From the NCBI RefSeq assembly GCF_025655475.1, contig NZ_JAHTIK010000001.1:3642831-3702105 (forward strand): a DNA stretch of 59,275 nucleotides, in the 5' to 3' direction. Source of the stretch: Kitasatospora sp. DSM 101779 (lineage in GTDB: Bacteria; Actinomycetota; Actinomycetes; Streptomycetales; Streptomycetaceae). Below, in pieces: positions 51,557 through 59,275 of this stretch (positions are counted from its first letter, which is position 1; each line of letters opens with the position of its first letter). Below the pieces are notes generated by a model. The model was not told the DNA's origin. It saw only the letters and a program-made list of their open reading frames with translations, and did no database searches. Both the position numbers and the translations under genes were made by a program.

Positions 51557-51916
51557 GTCTCGATCATGGCGGCTTCGCTGCGGAGCGCTACTCAAGCGCG
51601 CCATCCGAGGCAGGAAGTAGTCAGGCCGGCTGAACGTGAGGCCAGGCGGAAGGCCCTGAAGGTCGGCGACGCGTTTCCGAACCCAGCGATGCGCGTTTCG
51701 GGTGATCAGATGCAGCCCGCCCCGACCTGGGGCTTTGAGGTTTTCTACACGTCCCACTGAGGCGGGGCCTGCCGAGTGCCTGCGGTGGGGCGGGCGGTGT
51801 TCGGCCGACGGCAGACAGACTAGCGGATCCAGCGCTCGGCGATCGTGTGCGGCGGCAGGTCCCGCCGGCGGGAACTGGCTATTCTTGTCCGGCCGCTATG
51901 TCCGGGTTGGCAGTTG

Positions 51917-53491
51917 ATGAGTAGATACGTACAGATCATCCGACAAGAGATCGTCTGGTTGGTGCCGGGCCTGGTCGCGCTGGCCGTGGGGCTCGCCGGG
52001 ATCGGTGTGCCCGAGCTGTGGCGCGACGAGGTGTCGAGCTGGAGCGCCGCCGGACGGCCGCTGCGCGGGCTGTTCGGCATACTGGCCAACGTCGACGCCA
52101 GCAACGGCGCCTCGTACGTGCTGCTGCACGCCTGGGCGGGCCTGTTCGGCGACTCGCCCGCCGCCCTGCGGCTGCCGTCGGCGCTGGCGGTGGCCGGCGC
52201 CGCCTCCTTCACCGCGCTGATCGCCCGGCGGATGTTCGCCTCCCCCGTCGCGGGGCTTGCCGGCGGCCTGCTGCTGGCGACCGTGCCGCAGATCTCCCGG
52301 TACGCCCAGGAGGCTCGTGCCTACGCGGTGGTGGCCTGTGCGGTGGCCGCCGCGACCTGGCTGCTGCTGCGGGCCCTGGAGCGGCCGGCCGTCGACCGCT
52401 GGGCCTGGTACGCGCTGGCGACCGGCGTCGCCGGGGTGTTCCACCTGGTGTCGCTGGCCTGCCTGGTCGGCCAGCTGCCGATGGTGGCCGCCGCGGCCCG
52501 GCGGCCGGATGCCCGCCGGGTGCTCCGGCAGTGGCCGCTCGCGGTGGCGGCCGGCGTGGCCCCCGCCCTGCCGGTGATCGCGCTCGGCCGGATGCAGTCC
52601 GGCCGCCAGCTGTCCTGGCTGGCCGCACCGACCGTTCGCGACCTGCGGTTCGTCTGGCAGGAGCTGTTCGGCTCGCACCAAGTGCTGTACGCCTTCCTCG
52701 TGCTGGCGCTGCCGGCCCTGCTGCTGCGCGCCACCCGGCGGTCGGCCGTCCTGCTGCTGCTCGCGGCGGCGCTCCCGGTCGGCGCGGTGTGGGCGGTGTC
52801 GCGGCTCGGCAGCACCTCCTTCTTCCTGCCTCGCTACCTGCTCTTCACGGTGCCGCTCTGGGCGGCACTCGCCGGCGGCGGCGTCGGTGCCCTGGTCGCG
52901 CTGCTCCGCAGAGCCGTCCCCGCCCTGCGAGCACCTGCGGACCGGGACGCCCGGCGGGCGCCGGCGGCGTTGTCGGCAGCGGCGGCGGTGCTGCTGGTGG
53001 CCGCGGCGGCGGCCGTCCCCGCCTGGCTGGGCCTGGACCACCAGCGGTCGCTGCGGACGGCCGCCTCGCACACCGACACCGACTACCGCGGGGCGGCCCG
53101 GCTGGTGGCCGCCGGGTACGCGCCGGGCGACGGGCTGGTCGCGGTCGGCGGCGACATGAGCTGGATGATGGTCGGCCCTGCCGTCTCCTACTACCTGCCG
53201 GCCGGGGTCCACCCCCGGCAGTTCTTCGTCCGGGAGAGCGCGACCGCCGCGCACGACCTCTTCGCGGTCGAGTGCCCGGTGCCCGCGGCCTGCGTCGGTG
53301 ACGAGAGGCGTGTCTGGGTCGTTACCATCGGCACGGGCGACGATCCGTACGAGTGGCTCCCGGCCGAACAGGCCCGGGCCCTGCGGGCGGCGTTCGTCCC
53401 GGCCGAGGTCCGGCACGTCCCCGGGCTGACGGTGTCGCTGCTGGTCCGCCGCCCGGCGGTCGGTGCGGCGCCCGCGCCGGGCCATGCGTGA
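51917..53491 (+). CDS. GT39/GT-C-type membrane glycosyltransferase (mannosyltransferase-like)
   Basis: 524 residues from ATG 51917. About 10-11 membrane segments. The first extracytoplasmic loop has PELWRDEVSSWS, the Asp-Glu motif of GT39/PMT enzymes that take sugar from a polyprenyl phosphate. QISRYAQEARAYA is another family hallmark. The C-terminal ~130 residues are soluble and outside the membrane. The next gene makes polyprenyl-phosphate mannose, its likely donor, 27 bp away in the same direction. Acceptor (protein or glycolipid) is unknown. Confidence 0.88.
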   Translation: MSRYVQIIRQEIVWLVPGLVALAVGLAGIGVPELWRDEVSSWSAAGRPLRGLFGILANVDASNGASYVLLHAWAGLFGDSPAALRLPSALAVAGAASFTALIARRMFASPVAGLAGGLLLATVPQISRYAQEARAYAVVACAVAAATWLLLRALERPAVDRWAWYALATGVAGVFHLVSLACLVGQLPMVAAAARRPDARRVLRQWPLAVAAGVAPALPVIALGRMQSGRQLSWLAAPTVRDLRFVWQELFGSHQVLYAFLVLALPALLLRATRRSAVLLLLAAALPVGAVWAVSRLGSTSFFLPRYLLFTVPLWAALAGGGVGALVALLRRAVPALRAPADRDARRAPAALSAAAAVLLVAAAAAVPAWLGLDHQRSLRTAASHTDTDYRGAARLVAAGYAPGDGLVAVGGDMSWMMVGPAVSYYLPAGVHPRQFFVRESATAAHDLFAVECPVPAACVGDERRVWVVTIGTGDDPYEWLPAEQARALRAAFVPAEVRHVPGLTVSLLVRRPAVGAAPAPGHA

Positions 53492-53518
53492 CCCGCCGCC
53501 GACCCGAAAGGCTGTGCC

Positions 53519-54286
53519 GTGACTGCCCCTGAGGAGACCACCTTCGCCGATCTCGGCAGGGTGCTGGTGATCATCCCGACCTACAACGAGGCCGAGAACA
53601 TCGAGCGGATCGTCTCCCGCGTCCGCACCGCGGTCCCCGAGGTCCACGTCCTGGTCGCCGACGACAACAGCCCCGACGGCACCGGCGACCTCGCCGACAA
53701 GCTCGCCTCCGAGGACGACCACGTCCGCGTCCTGCACCGCAAGGGCAAGGAAGGCCTCGGCGCCGCCTACCTCGCCGGCTTCCGCTGGGGCATCGACCAG
53801 GGCTACACCGTCCTCGTCGAGATGGACGCCGACGGCTCCCACCAGCCCGAGGAACTCCCCCGCCTGCTCACCGCCCTGCGCAGCGCCGACCTCGTCCTCG
53901 GCTCCCGCTGGGTACCCGGCGGCAAGGTCGTCAACTGGCCCAAGTCCCGCCTGCTGCTCTCCCGCGGCGGCTCCACCTACTCCCGCCTCATGCTCGACGT
54001 CCCGATCCGCGACGTCACCGGCGGCTACCGCGCCTTCCGCAAGGAGACCCTCCTCGGCCTCGGCATGGACGAGGTCGCCTCCGCCGGCTACTGCTTCCAG
54101 GTCGACCTCGCCTGGCGCACCGTCAAGGCCGGCTTCAAGGTCGCCGAGGTCCCGATCACCTTCGTCGAACGCGAGCACGGCGCCTCCAAGATGAGCCGCA
54201 ACATCGTCGTCGAGGCCCTCTGGCGCGTCACCACCTGGGGCATCACCTCCCGCCTCGACAAGATCACCGGCAAGAACAAGAAGTAA
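53519..54286 (+). CDS. ppm1: Polyprenol monophosphomannose synthase
   Basis: 255 residues from GTG 53519 (GAAAGG before it). A GT2 enzyme: [65 protein letters not shown] (metal-binding DxD) and [12 protein letters not shown]. It transfers mannose from GDP-mannose to polyprenyl phosphate on the cytoplasmic face. The separate apolipoprotein-acyltransferase-like domain found in the mycobacterial protein is absent here. It provides the donor for the preceding GT39 enzyme and for phage-receptor protein mannosylation in Streptomyces. Confidence 0.93.
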   Translation: MTAPEETTFADLGRVLVIIPTYNEAENIERIVSRVRTAVPEVHVLVADDNSPDGTGDLADKLASEDDHVRVLHRKGKEGLGAAYLAGFRWGIDQGYTVLVEMDADGSHQPEELPRLLTALRSADLVLGSRWVPGGKVVNWPKSRLLLSRGGSTYSRLMLDVPIRDVTGGYRAFRKETLLGLGMDEVASAGYCFQVDLAWRTVKAGFKVAEVPITFVEREHGASKMSRNIVVEALWRVTTWGITSRLDKITGKNKK

Positions 54287-54379
54287 CCGTCGGCCCGGAC
54301 GGAGCGGGTGCGGCGTCCCACCGGCGGGGCGAGCATGGGGCTGGGTCACGCAGGGTGCCCGCTCGCGGAGGGAGCCGGT

Positions 54380-55444
54380 GTGGCAGGGTCGCAGCAGCCG
54401 GGGATGCGGGCCAGGGCGGCCGAAAAGGCCAGGTCGCTCAAGGCCGTGCCGGACCAGGTGCCGCTGGTCGGCCGGGCGCTGCGCCAGGTCGTCCGGGTCA
54501 ACCTGCTGGACTGCGCCACCCGTCTGGCCGCACAGGCCTTCCTCAGTGCGCTGCCCGCGCTGATGGCACTGGCCGTGTTCGCCCCTGCCTCGATCAAGGA
54601 CGGCGTGGTCTCCTCCCTGCGCGAGCAGCTCGGTCTGAAGGGCGCGGCGCAGCAGCAGGTGGCGCAGTTCCTGAACACCGGGCACGACGACGAGGTGTCG
54701 CAGAGCTTCGGCGCGGTGGGCGTGATCATCACCCTGCTGTCCGCGACCGCGCTGAGCCGCGCCGTGCAGCGGGTGTGCGAGCGCTGCTGGGAGCTGCCGA
54801 AGGCGTCGCACCGGATCACCGCCTGGCGGTGGCTGACCTGGCTGCTGGTGTGGCTGGTCGTCCTGGTCTTCCAGCACTCGCTGCACAGCGGCTTCGGCGC
54901 GGGTCTGTGGCTGGGCATCCCGCTGACCTTCCTCATGGACGCCGCGCTCTGGTGGTGGACGCAGTACCTGCTACTCGCCGGGCGGATCGCCTGGCGCCTG
55001 CTGCTGCCGGGTGCGTTGCTGTGCGGGGTGGCCGTCGTGGGCGTGAACGCGGCGGCCGCGGTGTACCTGCCGCACGCGGTGACGCAGAGCGTCAGCCGGT
55101 TCGGCCCGTACGGGGTGGTGTTCACGCTGCTGTCCTGGCTGATCGTGATGTTCAGCGCGGTGACGTTCGCGATCGCGCTGGGCCGGGTGCTGACGCAGGA
55201 GCCCGGGGTGGCCGCGCTGCTGGGCGTCGAGCTGCCCGAGCCGCCGGTGGACACGGCGGCACCGGCGAGCACCGGGGCCCCCGAGGGCCCGGAGGCGCCC
55301 GCGCCCCCCGGAACCGCGGGAGCGGCCGGGGGCGGCGGTCCTGGCTCGTCCGGGGAGCCGAACGGTGGCTCCCCACCTGGCTCCCCACCTGGTTCGCCGC
55401 CGGGTTCTCCGCCGGGCTCAGCGGCGGGCCCGGCACCCGGCTGA
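54380..55444 (+). CDS. YihY/BrkB-family inner-membrane protein
   Basis: 354 residues from GTG 54380 with GGAGGGAGCC before it. Six hydrophobic segments (residues ~35-290) include LDCATRLAAQAFLSALPALMAL and SRFGPYGVVFTLLSWLIVMF, typical of YihY/virulence-factor BrkB proteins. The C-terminal ~75 residues are Pro/Gly/Ala-rich and end with four tandem SPPG units (GSPPGSPPGSPPGSPPG). Function of the family is not settled. Position after the mannosyl genes may be incidental. Confidence 0.82.
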   Translation: MAGSQQPGMRARAAEKARSLKAVPDQVPLVGRALRQVVRVNLLDCATRLAAQAFLSALPALMALAVFAPASIKDGVVSSLREQLGLKGAAQQQVAQFLNTGHDDEVSQSFGAVGVIITLLSATALSRAVQRVCERCWELPKASHRITAWRWLTWLLVWLVVLVFQHSLHSGFGAGLWLGIPLTFLMDAALWWWTQYLLLAGRIAWRLLLPGALLCGVAVVGVNAAAAVYLPHAVTQSVSRFGPYGVVFTLLSWLIVMFSAVTFAIALGRVLTQEPGVAALLGVELPEPPVDTAAPASTGAPEGPEAPAPPGTAGAAGGGGPGSSGEPNGGSPPGSPPGSPPGSPPGSAAGPAPG

Positions 55445-55460
55445 GGTACCGGACACGGCG

Positions 55461-55503
55461 AGGCCCCGCCGCTCCCGCCGCGAGGGCGGGGACGGCGGGG
55501 CCT
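55461..55503. terminator. Strong hairpin between convergent genes
   Basis: AGGCCCCGCCG (55461-55471) and its exact complement (55493-55503), with an inner CCCGCC/GGCGGG pairing in the 21-base loop. It stands between convergent genes and can serve both. Confidence 0.75.
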
Positions 55504-55519
55504 TCATGCCGTTCCGTGG

Positions 55520-55603
55520 GCGTCGTCCGCAGGGTCGGAGGATGCGGGCGTCGTCCGCGGGGTCAGAGGATGCGGGCGTCGTCCGCGGGGTCAGAGGATG
55601 CGG
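55520..55603. repeat. Three tandem 28-bp repeats at the 3' end of the carboxypeptidase gene
   Basis: Units 55520-55547, 55548-55575 and 55576-55603. Units 2 and 3 are identical; unit 1 differs at two positions. The last unit contains the final codons and TGA of the carboxypeptidase, so the copies duplicate the gene end. Confidence 0.9.
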
Positions 55604-58254
55604 GTCAGCCGCGACATGATGGACGGCGGGGCCAGGTCGCCCTGCAGGGTGACGGGCACCTCGATCCGGCCCTCGCCCTCGCCGGCGGAGAGGGTGCCGA
55701 CCTGGGTGCCGGCCTTGACGGTGTGGCCGAGCTTGGTGGCGTCCAGGGTCAGCTTGGCGGTGATGCCCGACCAGCCGGCGACGGTCAGCTCCTTGGCCGC
55801 GACGATCGGCACCGAGCCGCCGAGCCCGTCCTCGACCTGGCCCACGACCTGGCCCTGCTTGGCGAGGGTCTGGCCGTGGAGACCGTTCTGCACCGACTTG
55901 ATGATCTTCAGGCTGGGCGCCTGGGCGACCTTGGCCAGGTCGACGCCGGCGACGGCCGGCTGCCGGAGGGTGACACCGACGATGGTCCGCTTGGTGCCGC
56001 CGATCTCCTTGACCGCGGCCCACATCAGCGCGGACTGCGCCGCGGTGGAGGAGCCGGTCTTCATGCCGATCACGCTGCCGCGCTCGGTGAAGACGAGGTC
56101 GTTGGTGTTCGGGATGCGCACGTTGTTGTACCGCATCTCCGGCTCGGCGACGATCTGCCGGAACACCTCGTCCTGCATGGCCGCCTCGGCCAGCTTGAGC
56201 TGGTCGGTCGCGGTGCTCTTGGTGTCGTCGTTGTAGCCGGCCGGGTCGGCGTAGGTGGTGTTGGTCATGCCGAGCCTGGTGGCCTCGGCGTTCATCTTGG
56301 CGACGAAGGCCTCCTCCGAGCCGGCGTCCCAACGCGCCAGCAGCCGGGCGACGTTGTTGGCCGAGGGCAGCATCAGCAGCTCCAGCGCCTGGTACTGGCT
56401 GAGTTCCTGGCCCTCGGTCAGCTGGGCGCGCGACTGGTCCTTGTCGGTGGACTCCTGGGCGGCCGCCTTGTCGACCACGATCTTCGGGCCGCTCTCGCCC
56501 TTCTTGAGCGGGTGCGCCTTGAGGACCAGGTAGGCGTTCATCACCTTGGTGACGCTGGCGATGGACACCGGGGTCTGCTCGCCGGAGCTGCCGACCGTGC
56601 CGACCCCGATCACCGCGGCGGCGGACTGCCCCTTGGCCGGCCAGTCCACGGCCAGCTGGTCGCCCTGGAACGTGTAGCCGGTGGGCAGACCGAGCTTGGT
56701 CTCCGGGTCCGGGAGCGGGCGCAGCAGTTGGACGACCACCAGGATGCCGAGCACGAAGGCGAGGAACACGCTCCAGATCGCCGTCCGCTTGGCGGCGCGG
56801 CGCAGCGGGCTGGCCGGGCGGGCGCTGAGGGTGGCGAGCACCTCCATCGCCTCGATGGTGTTCTCCGGCAGCGGGGCGGGCGCCGGCACGGGAGCCGGGT
56901 CCGGCACGGGCAGCGGAGGCGCCGGGGGCGGGGGCGGGGTCGGCCGGGGCTCGGGACGCGGCGGGGCGGGGCGCGGCTCCGGCTCGGGACCGGGCTCCGG
57001 CTCGGGGTGCGGCTCGGGGGCCGGGGTGGGCTCCGGAAGCGGCTCGGGGACGGTGCCGCCGACCGGCTTCCGGGTGTCCTTGAGGGCGGCGCCGGCCACC
57101 TCGCGGCTGTCCCGCATGGCGAGGCGCGGGTCGGTGGACTTCGCGGAGGGCTTGTCGGGGTCCTCGGCCGGGGCCTTGGCCGGGGAGGCGCCGGCGGGCG
57201 TGCGGACCTCGGGCGGCAGGCGCAGCGCGCGGGTGGCGTTGTCCACGGGGAGACGCAGCGCACGAGTCGCGTTGTCGACGGGGGCGGCAGCCGCCGACTT
57301 CTTCGTCGCCTCGGTGGAGGCGGCGGCGTCGGTGTCCCCGGCTGTGTCGGCAGTGGCGGGCTCGGCGTCCGCGGCCTTGTCCGCGGCGGCCGGCGTCGCC
57401 GGGGCGTCGGCGGCCTTGCGGGCCTCGGCGGGGATCCGGAGCGCGGTGGTGGCGTCCGGGGCGGGCGCGACGGGCTTACCGGCAAACCCCTTGTCCGCTC
57501 CGCTCTTCTCGGTACCGCTCTTCTCGGTACCGCTCTTGTCGGCACCGTTCTTCTCGGTACCGCTCTTCTCGGCTCCGCTCTTGTCCGCACCGCTCTTGTC
57601 GGCGGCCTTGCGGGTCACGTCGGCGGGGAGCCGGAGCATGGTGGTCACGTCGCTCGGCGGCTGGTCGCCCGCCTCGGCGGACCCGGTGGCGGGAGCGGCG
57701 GTCTTGCGGGCCTCCGGCGGGAGGCGCAGCGCGGTGGTGGCGTTGTCCACGGGCAGCCGGAGCGCGGTGGTGGCCTGGTCCCCGGTCCTAAGGCGGAGGT
57801 GGACGGTGGAGCCGCCCGAACCGGCGGCTGCGGCGGCGAGGTCCTCGTCGGAGTCCTCGTCCTGGTGCTCATCGTCCGTAGAGTCCGCAGGCTTCGCCGA
57901 CTCTGCCGACTTCGCCGACTCCCCGGCCTCCCCGGCCTCCCCGGCTTCACCGTCGGATGCTGCGTCACCCTCCCGTTCGGCGGACCGCTCGGCCGCGGCG
58001 TCGGCGGTGTCGGACTCGACGGCGTCCGGCTCGGCGGTCTCGGACTCGGACTCGACGGCGTCCGGGTCAACGGGCTCCGGCTCGGCGGTCTCGGACTCGA
58101 CGGCGTCCGGCTCGGTGCTGTCCTGGGGCTCGGTCCGGTCCGCGGACTCCGGGGACCCGGCCGACCCGGCGGTACGCGCCGCTGCGGCGTCCTCCTTCGT
58201 CGCCGAACCCTCGGCCGCCCCGTCGCGCCGCCCTGTGTCGGGGGACTCGCCCAC
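55591..58254 (-). CDS. D-alanyl-D-alanine carboxypeptidase (PBP5-like) with giant repetitive cytoplasmic N-terminus
   Basis: 887 residues, more than twice the usual DacA length. Residues 1-488 are disordered: an acidic Ser/Glu/Asp part, six copies of T(T/R)(A/M)LR(L/I)P at about 162, 173, 204, 269, 330 and 341, a run of DKSG(A/T)(E/D) repeats (220-255), and a long Pro/Glu part (400-462). One membrane helix (489-511) follows, then the enzyme: SVTK (Ser567, Lys570), SAN (631-633) and KTG in GMKTGSS. The enzyme trims pentapeptides outside the membrane. The cytoplasmic tail probably binds or is phosphorylated by something inside. A homologous but shorter tail is common in Streptomyces. Confidence 0.88.
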   Translation of the reverse strand: MGESPDTGRRDGAAEGSATKEDAAAARTAGSAGSPESADRTEPQDSTEPDAVESETAEPEPVDPDAVESESETAEPDAVESDTADAAAERSAEREGDAASDGEAGEAGEAGESAKSAESAKPADSTDDEHQDEDSDEDLAAAAAGSGGSTVHLRLRTGDQATTALRLPVDNATTALRLPPEARKTAAPATGSAEAGDQPPSDVTTMLRLPADVTRKAADKSGADKSGAEKSGTEKNGADKSGTEKSGTEKSGADKGFAGKPVAPAPDATTALRIPAEARKAADAPATPAAADKAADAEPATADTAGDTDAAASTEATKKSAAAAPVDNATRALRLPVDNATRALRLPPEVRTPAGASPAKAPAEDPDKPSAKSTDPRLAMRDSREVAGAALKDTRKPVGGTVPEPLPEPTPAPEPHPEPEPGPEPEPRPAPPRPEPRPTPPPPPAPPLPVPDPAPVPAPAPLPENTIEAMEVLATLSARPASPLRRAAKRTAIWSVFLAFVLGILVVVQLLRPLPDPETKLGLPTGYTFQGDQLAVDWPAKGQSAAAVIGVGTVGSSGEQTPVSIASVTKVMNAYLVLKAHPLKKGESGPKIVVDKAAAQESTDKDQSRAQLTEGQELSQYQALELLMLPSANNVARLLARWDAGSEEAFVAKMNAEATRLGMTNTTYADPAGYNDDTKSTATDQLKLAEAAMQDEVFRQIVAEPEMRYNNVRIPNTNDLVFTERGSVIGMKTGSSTAAQSALMWAAVKEIGGTKRTIVGVTLRQPAVAGVDLAKVAQAPSLKIIKSVQNGLHGQTLAKQGQVVGQVEDGLGGSVPIVAAKELTVAGWSGITAKLTLDATKLGHTVKAGTQVGTLSAGEGEGRIEVPVTLQGDLAPPSIMSRLTRIL

Positions 58255-58575
58255 TGACCCTCTCCTCCTCGTCCGCCCGGCGGACCGGCTGCCCGCCCGG
58301 GCCGGCGGGCCGCGGGCCGCGCCGATCCTTCATTTTTTCCTACGGGTTCTCGTCCCGTCGGGATGTCTGTACAGTCTCCGCCACCGGTGGCGCGTCAGTC
58401 GCGCACACCCCGCCCGACCGGCCGTTTTTCTGCCCGTCCGGGCCCGTCCCCGGCTCAGACGCCGGTCGTGGGGCACCGGTTCCAGCCTGCCGTGCCAAGG
58501 TCACGATTCGGAGGCGTACTCGACAAGCCTGTGTGAGAGGCGTCACGCTGTCTGCATCCACGCGGGGAGGCTTGG
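58255..58575. other. Divergent intergenic region between carboxypeptidase and GPP34 genes
   Basis: 321 bp. It holds a small hairpin ACGGG-ttctcgt-CCCGT (58342-58358) next to a T-run, and the palindrome CTGTACAG near 58367. TAGGAA on the minus strand near 58335-58342 may be a -10 box for the carboxypeptidase. No gene is seen. Confidence 0.4.
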
Positions 58576-59275
58576 ATGGGCAGGAGCCGCAGAACAATTC
58601 CCGAGGAGCTGTTGCTGCTCGCACTGGACCCGGCCACGGGTACCACTGCGCAGCCCCAGACCCTCGACCTCGGACTCGCCGGGGCACAGCTGGTCGAGCT
58701 GTCCCTGGCCGGACGTATCGCCCCGGACGGGGACCGGATCGCCGTGGTTCTCGCACGGCCGACCGGCGATCCGACCCTCGACCACGCCCTGGAGCTGCTG
58801 CGACGGCGCGGCAGTGCGGTCCGGGCGGCGCACTGGATCGGCGGGCCCCGGTTGGGCCTGCGGCAGACGTACCTGGCGCACCTGGAGCGCTGCGGCATGG
58901 TGACCGCGGTGCAGGGCCAGGTGTGCGGAGTGCTGCCGACGACGCGGTACCAGGCGTCGGAGGACTGCACCAACGCCGCGATCAAGCAGCGCCTGGACAC
59001 CGCGATCCGCACGGGCGTGCCGCCGGACCCGCGGACGGCCGCGCTGGCCGCGCTGGCGCACGCGGTGGGTCTGGGCAAGCACCTCTACCCCGGCAACGAG
59101 GGCCGCTCCTCGCGGTCCCGGCTGCGGGACCTGATCCGCTACGACCCGCTCGGCGGGATGGTGGCGCACGCCGTGATGGACGTGCAGAACGGTCTGCCGG
59201 CCCAGCAGAACCGGGGCGCGGCCCCGGCGGCGGGCGGGCACCCGGCCGCGGGGCGTCCGCCAGCGGCGAGGCCGG
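58576..59275 (+). CDS. GPP34 (GOLPH3-like) family phosphoprotein, 3' end outside window
   Basis: At least 233 residues from ATG 58576 with GGGGAGG before it. The start RRTIPEELLLLALDPATG and AGAQLVELSLAGRI are the GPP34 signature. LTALLARHGYLEP-type helices are present as RTAALAALAHAVGLGKHLYP near 155-175. Eukaryotic GOLPH3 binds phosphatidylinositol-4-phosphate; bacterial members are abundant in Streptomyces and of unknown function, possibly membrane-associated. The Ala/Pro/Gly-rich tail is cut by the window edge. Confidence 0.88.
   Translation, partial: MGRSRRTIPEELLLLALDPATGTTAQPQTLDLGLAGAQLVELSLAGRIAPDGDRIAVVLARPTGDPTLDHALELLRRRGSAVRAAHWIGGPRLGLRQTYLAHLERCGMVTAVQGQVCGVLPTTRYQASEDCTNAAIKQRLDTAIRTGVPPDPRTAALAALAHAVGLGKHLYPGNEGRSSRSRLRDLIRYDPLGGMVAHAVMDVQNGLPAQQNRGAAPAAGGHPAAGRPPAARP

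Noticed and set aside
54355..58257. 1300-codon plus-strand frame opposite the carboxypeptidase
   Set aside because: Composition is Gly/Arg/Leu-rich shadow. The opposite strand carries complete catalytic motifs.

Overview
The window is very GC-rich actinobacterial chromosome. The gene set (group-2 sigma factor HrdD, SepX/GlpR with gephyrin-like Glp, MscL, an FmdB zinc ribbon, GPP34) points to a Streptomycetaceae member, Streptomyces or Kitasatospora. Starts are often GTG or TTG, and most core genes show a clear GGAG-type ribosome binding site.

Left core, about 1-24.5 kb. A leftward operon runs galU - glp (moeA-like) - moaC - mogA - GNAT acetyltransferase and covers molybdenum cofactor synthesis plus UDP-glucose supply. 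The cell-division/Glp-receptor protein SepX/GlpR lies beyond it. Next come a diguanylate cyclase with an intact I-site, divergent from 5-formyltetrahydrofolate cyclo-ligase; a penicillin-acylase family hydrolase; a proton antiporter with a TrkA-C domain; an MFS exporter; an FmdB zinc-ribbon protein preceded by a near-perfect CIRCE (HrcA) element; mscL; hrdD with a textbook SigR promoter; a PAP2 phosphatase; a MurJ-type flippase; an N-acetylmuramoyl-L-alanine amidase; a serine hydrolase; and a lectin-like secreted protein broken by a one-base frameshift. The core ends at a tRNA-Arg(CCU) gene.

Accessory island, about 24.6-51.8 kb. The left edge carries a mobile pair: a recombinase-like protein with eroded catalytic motifs and a DDE-transposase-like protein, divergent from a small Xre regulator. 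A tRNA 3'-end fragment follows. The rest is a defence island. It holds a Ser/Thr kinase-TPR protein with a 1631-residue COG1112-type helicase fused to a Vsr/MTES-type nuclease and DUF3320; a complete type I restriction-modification operon (hsdM-hsdS-hsdR); and a divergent module. That module pairs an N6-adenine methyltransferase carrying its own N-terminal HTH and C-terminal target-recognition domain with a RloC-like SMC ATPase (CPVC hook, HEPN-like C-terminus) whose stop overlaps a small HEPN-like gene. Two unknown helical proteins, one with a membrane segment, and a degenerate Nudix-like protein complete the island. The methyltransferase/SMC-HEPN/small-protein module is the best candidate for an undescribed system; the kinase-helicase-nuclease cassette is second.

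Right core, about 51.9-59.3 kb. A GT39 mannosyltransferase sits beside polyprenol-phosphate mannose synthase, which would make its donor. Then come a YihY/BrkB-like membrane protein, a D-alanyl-D-alanine carboxypeptidase with an extraordinary ~490-residue repetitive cytoplasmic N-terminus, and the start of a GPP34 protein.
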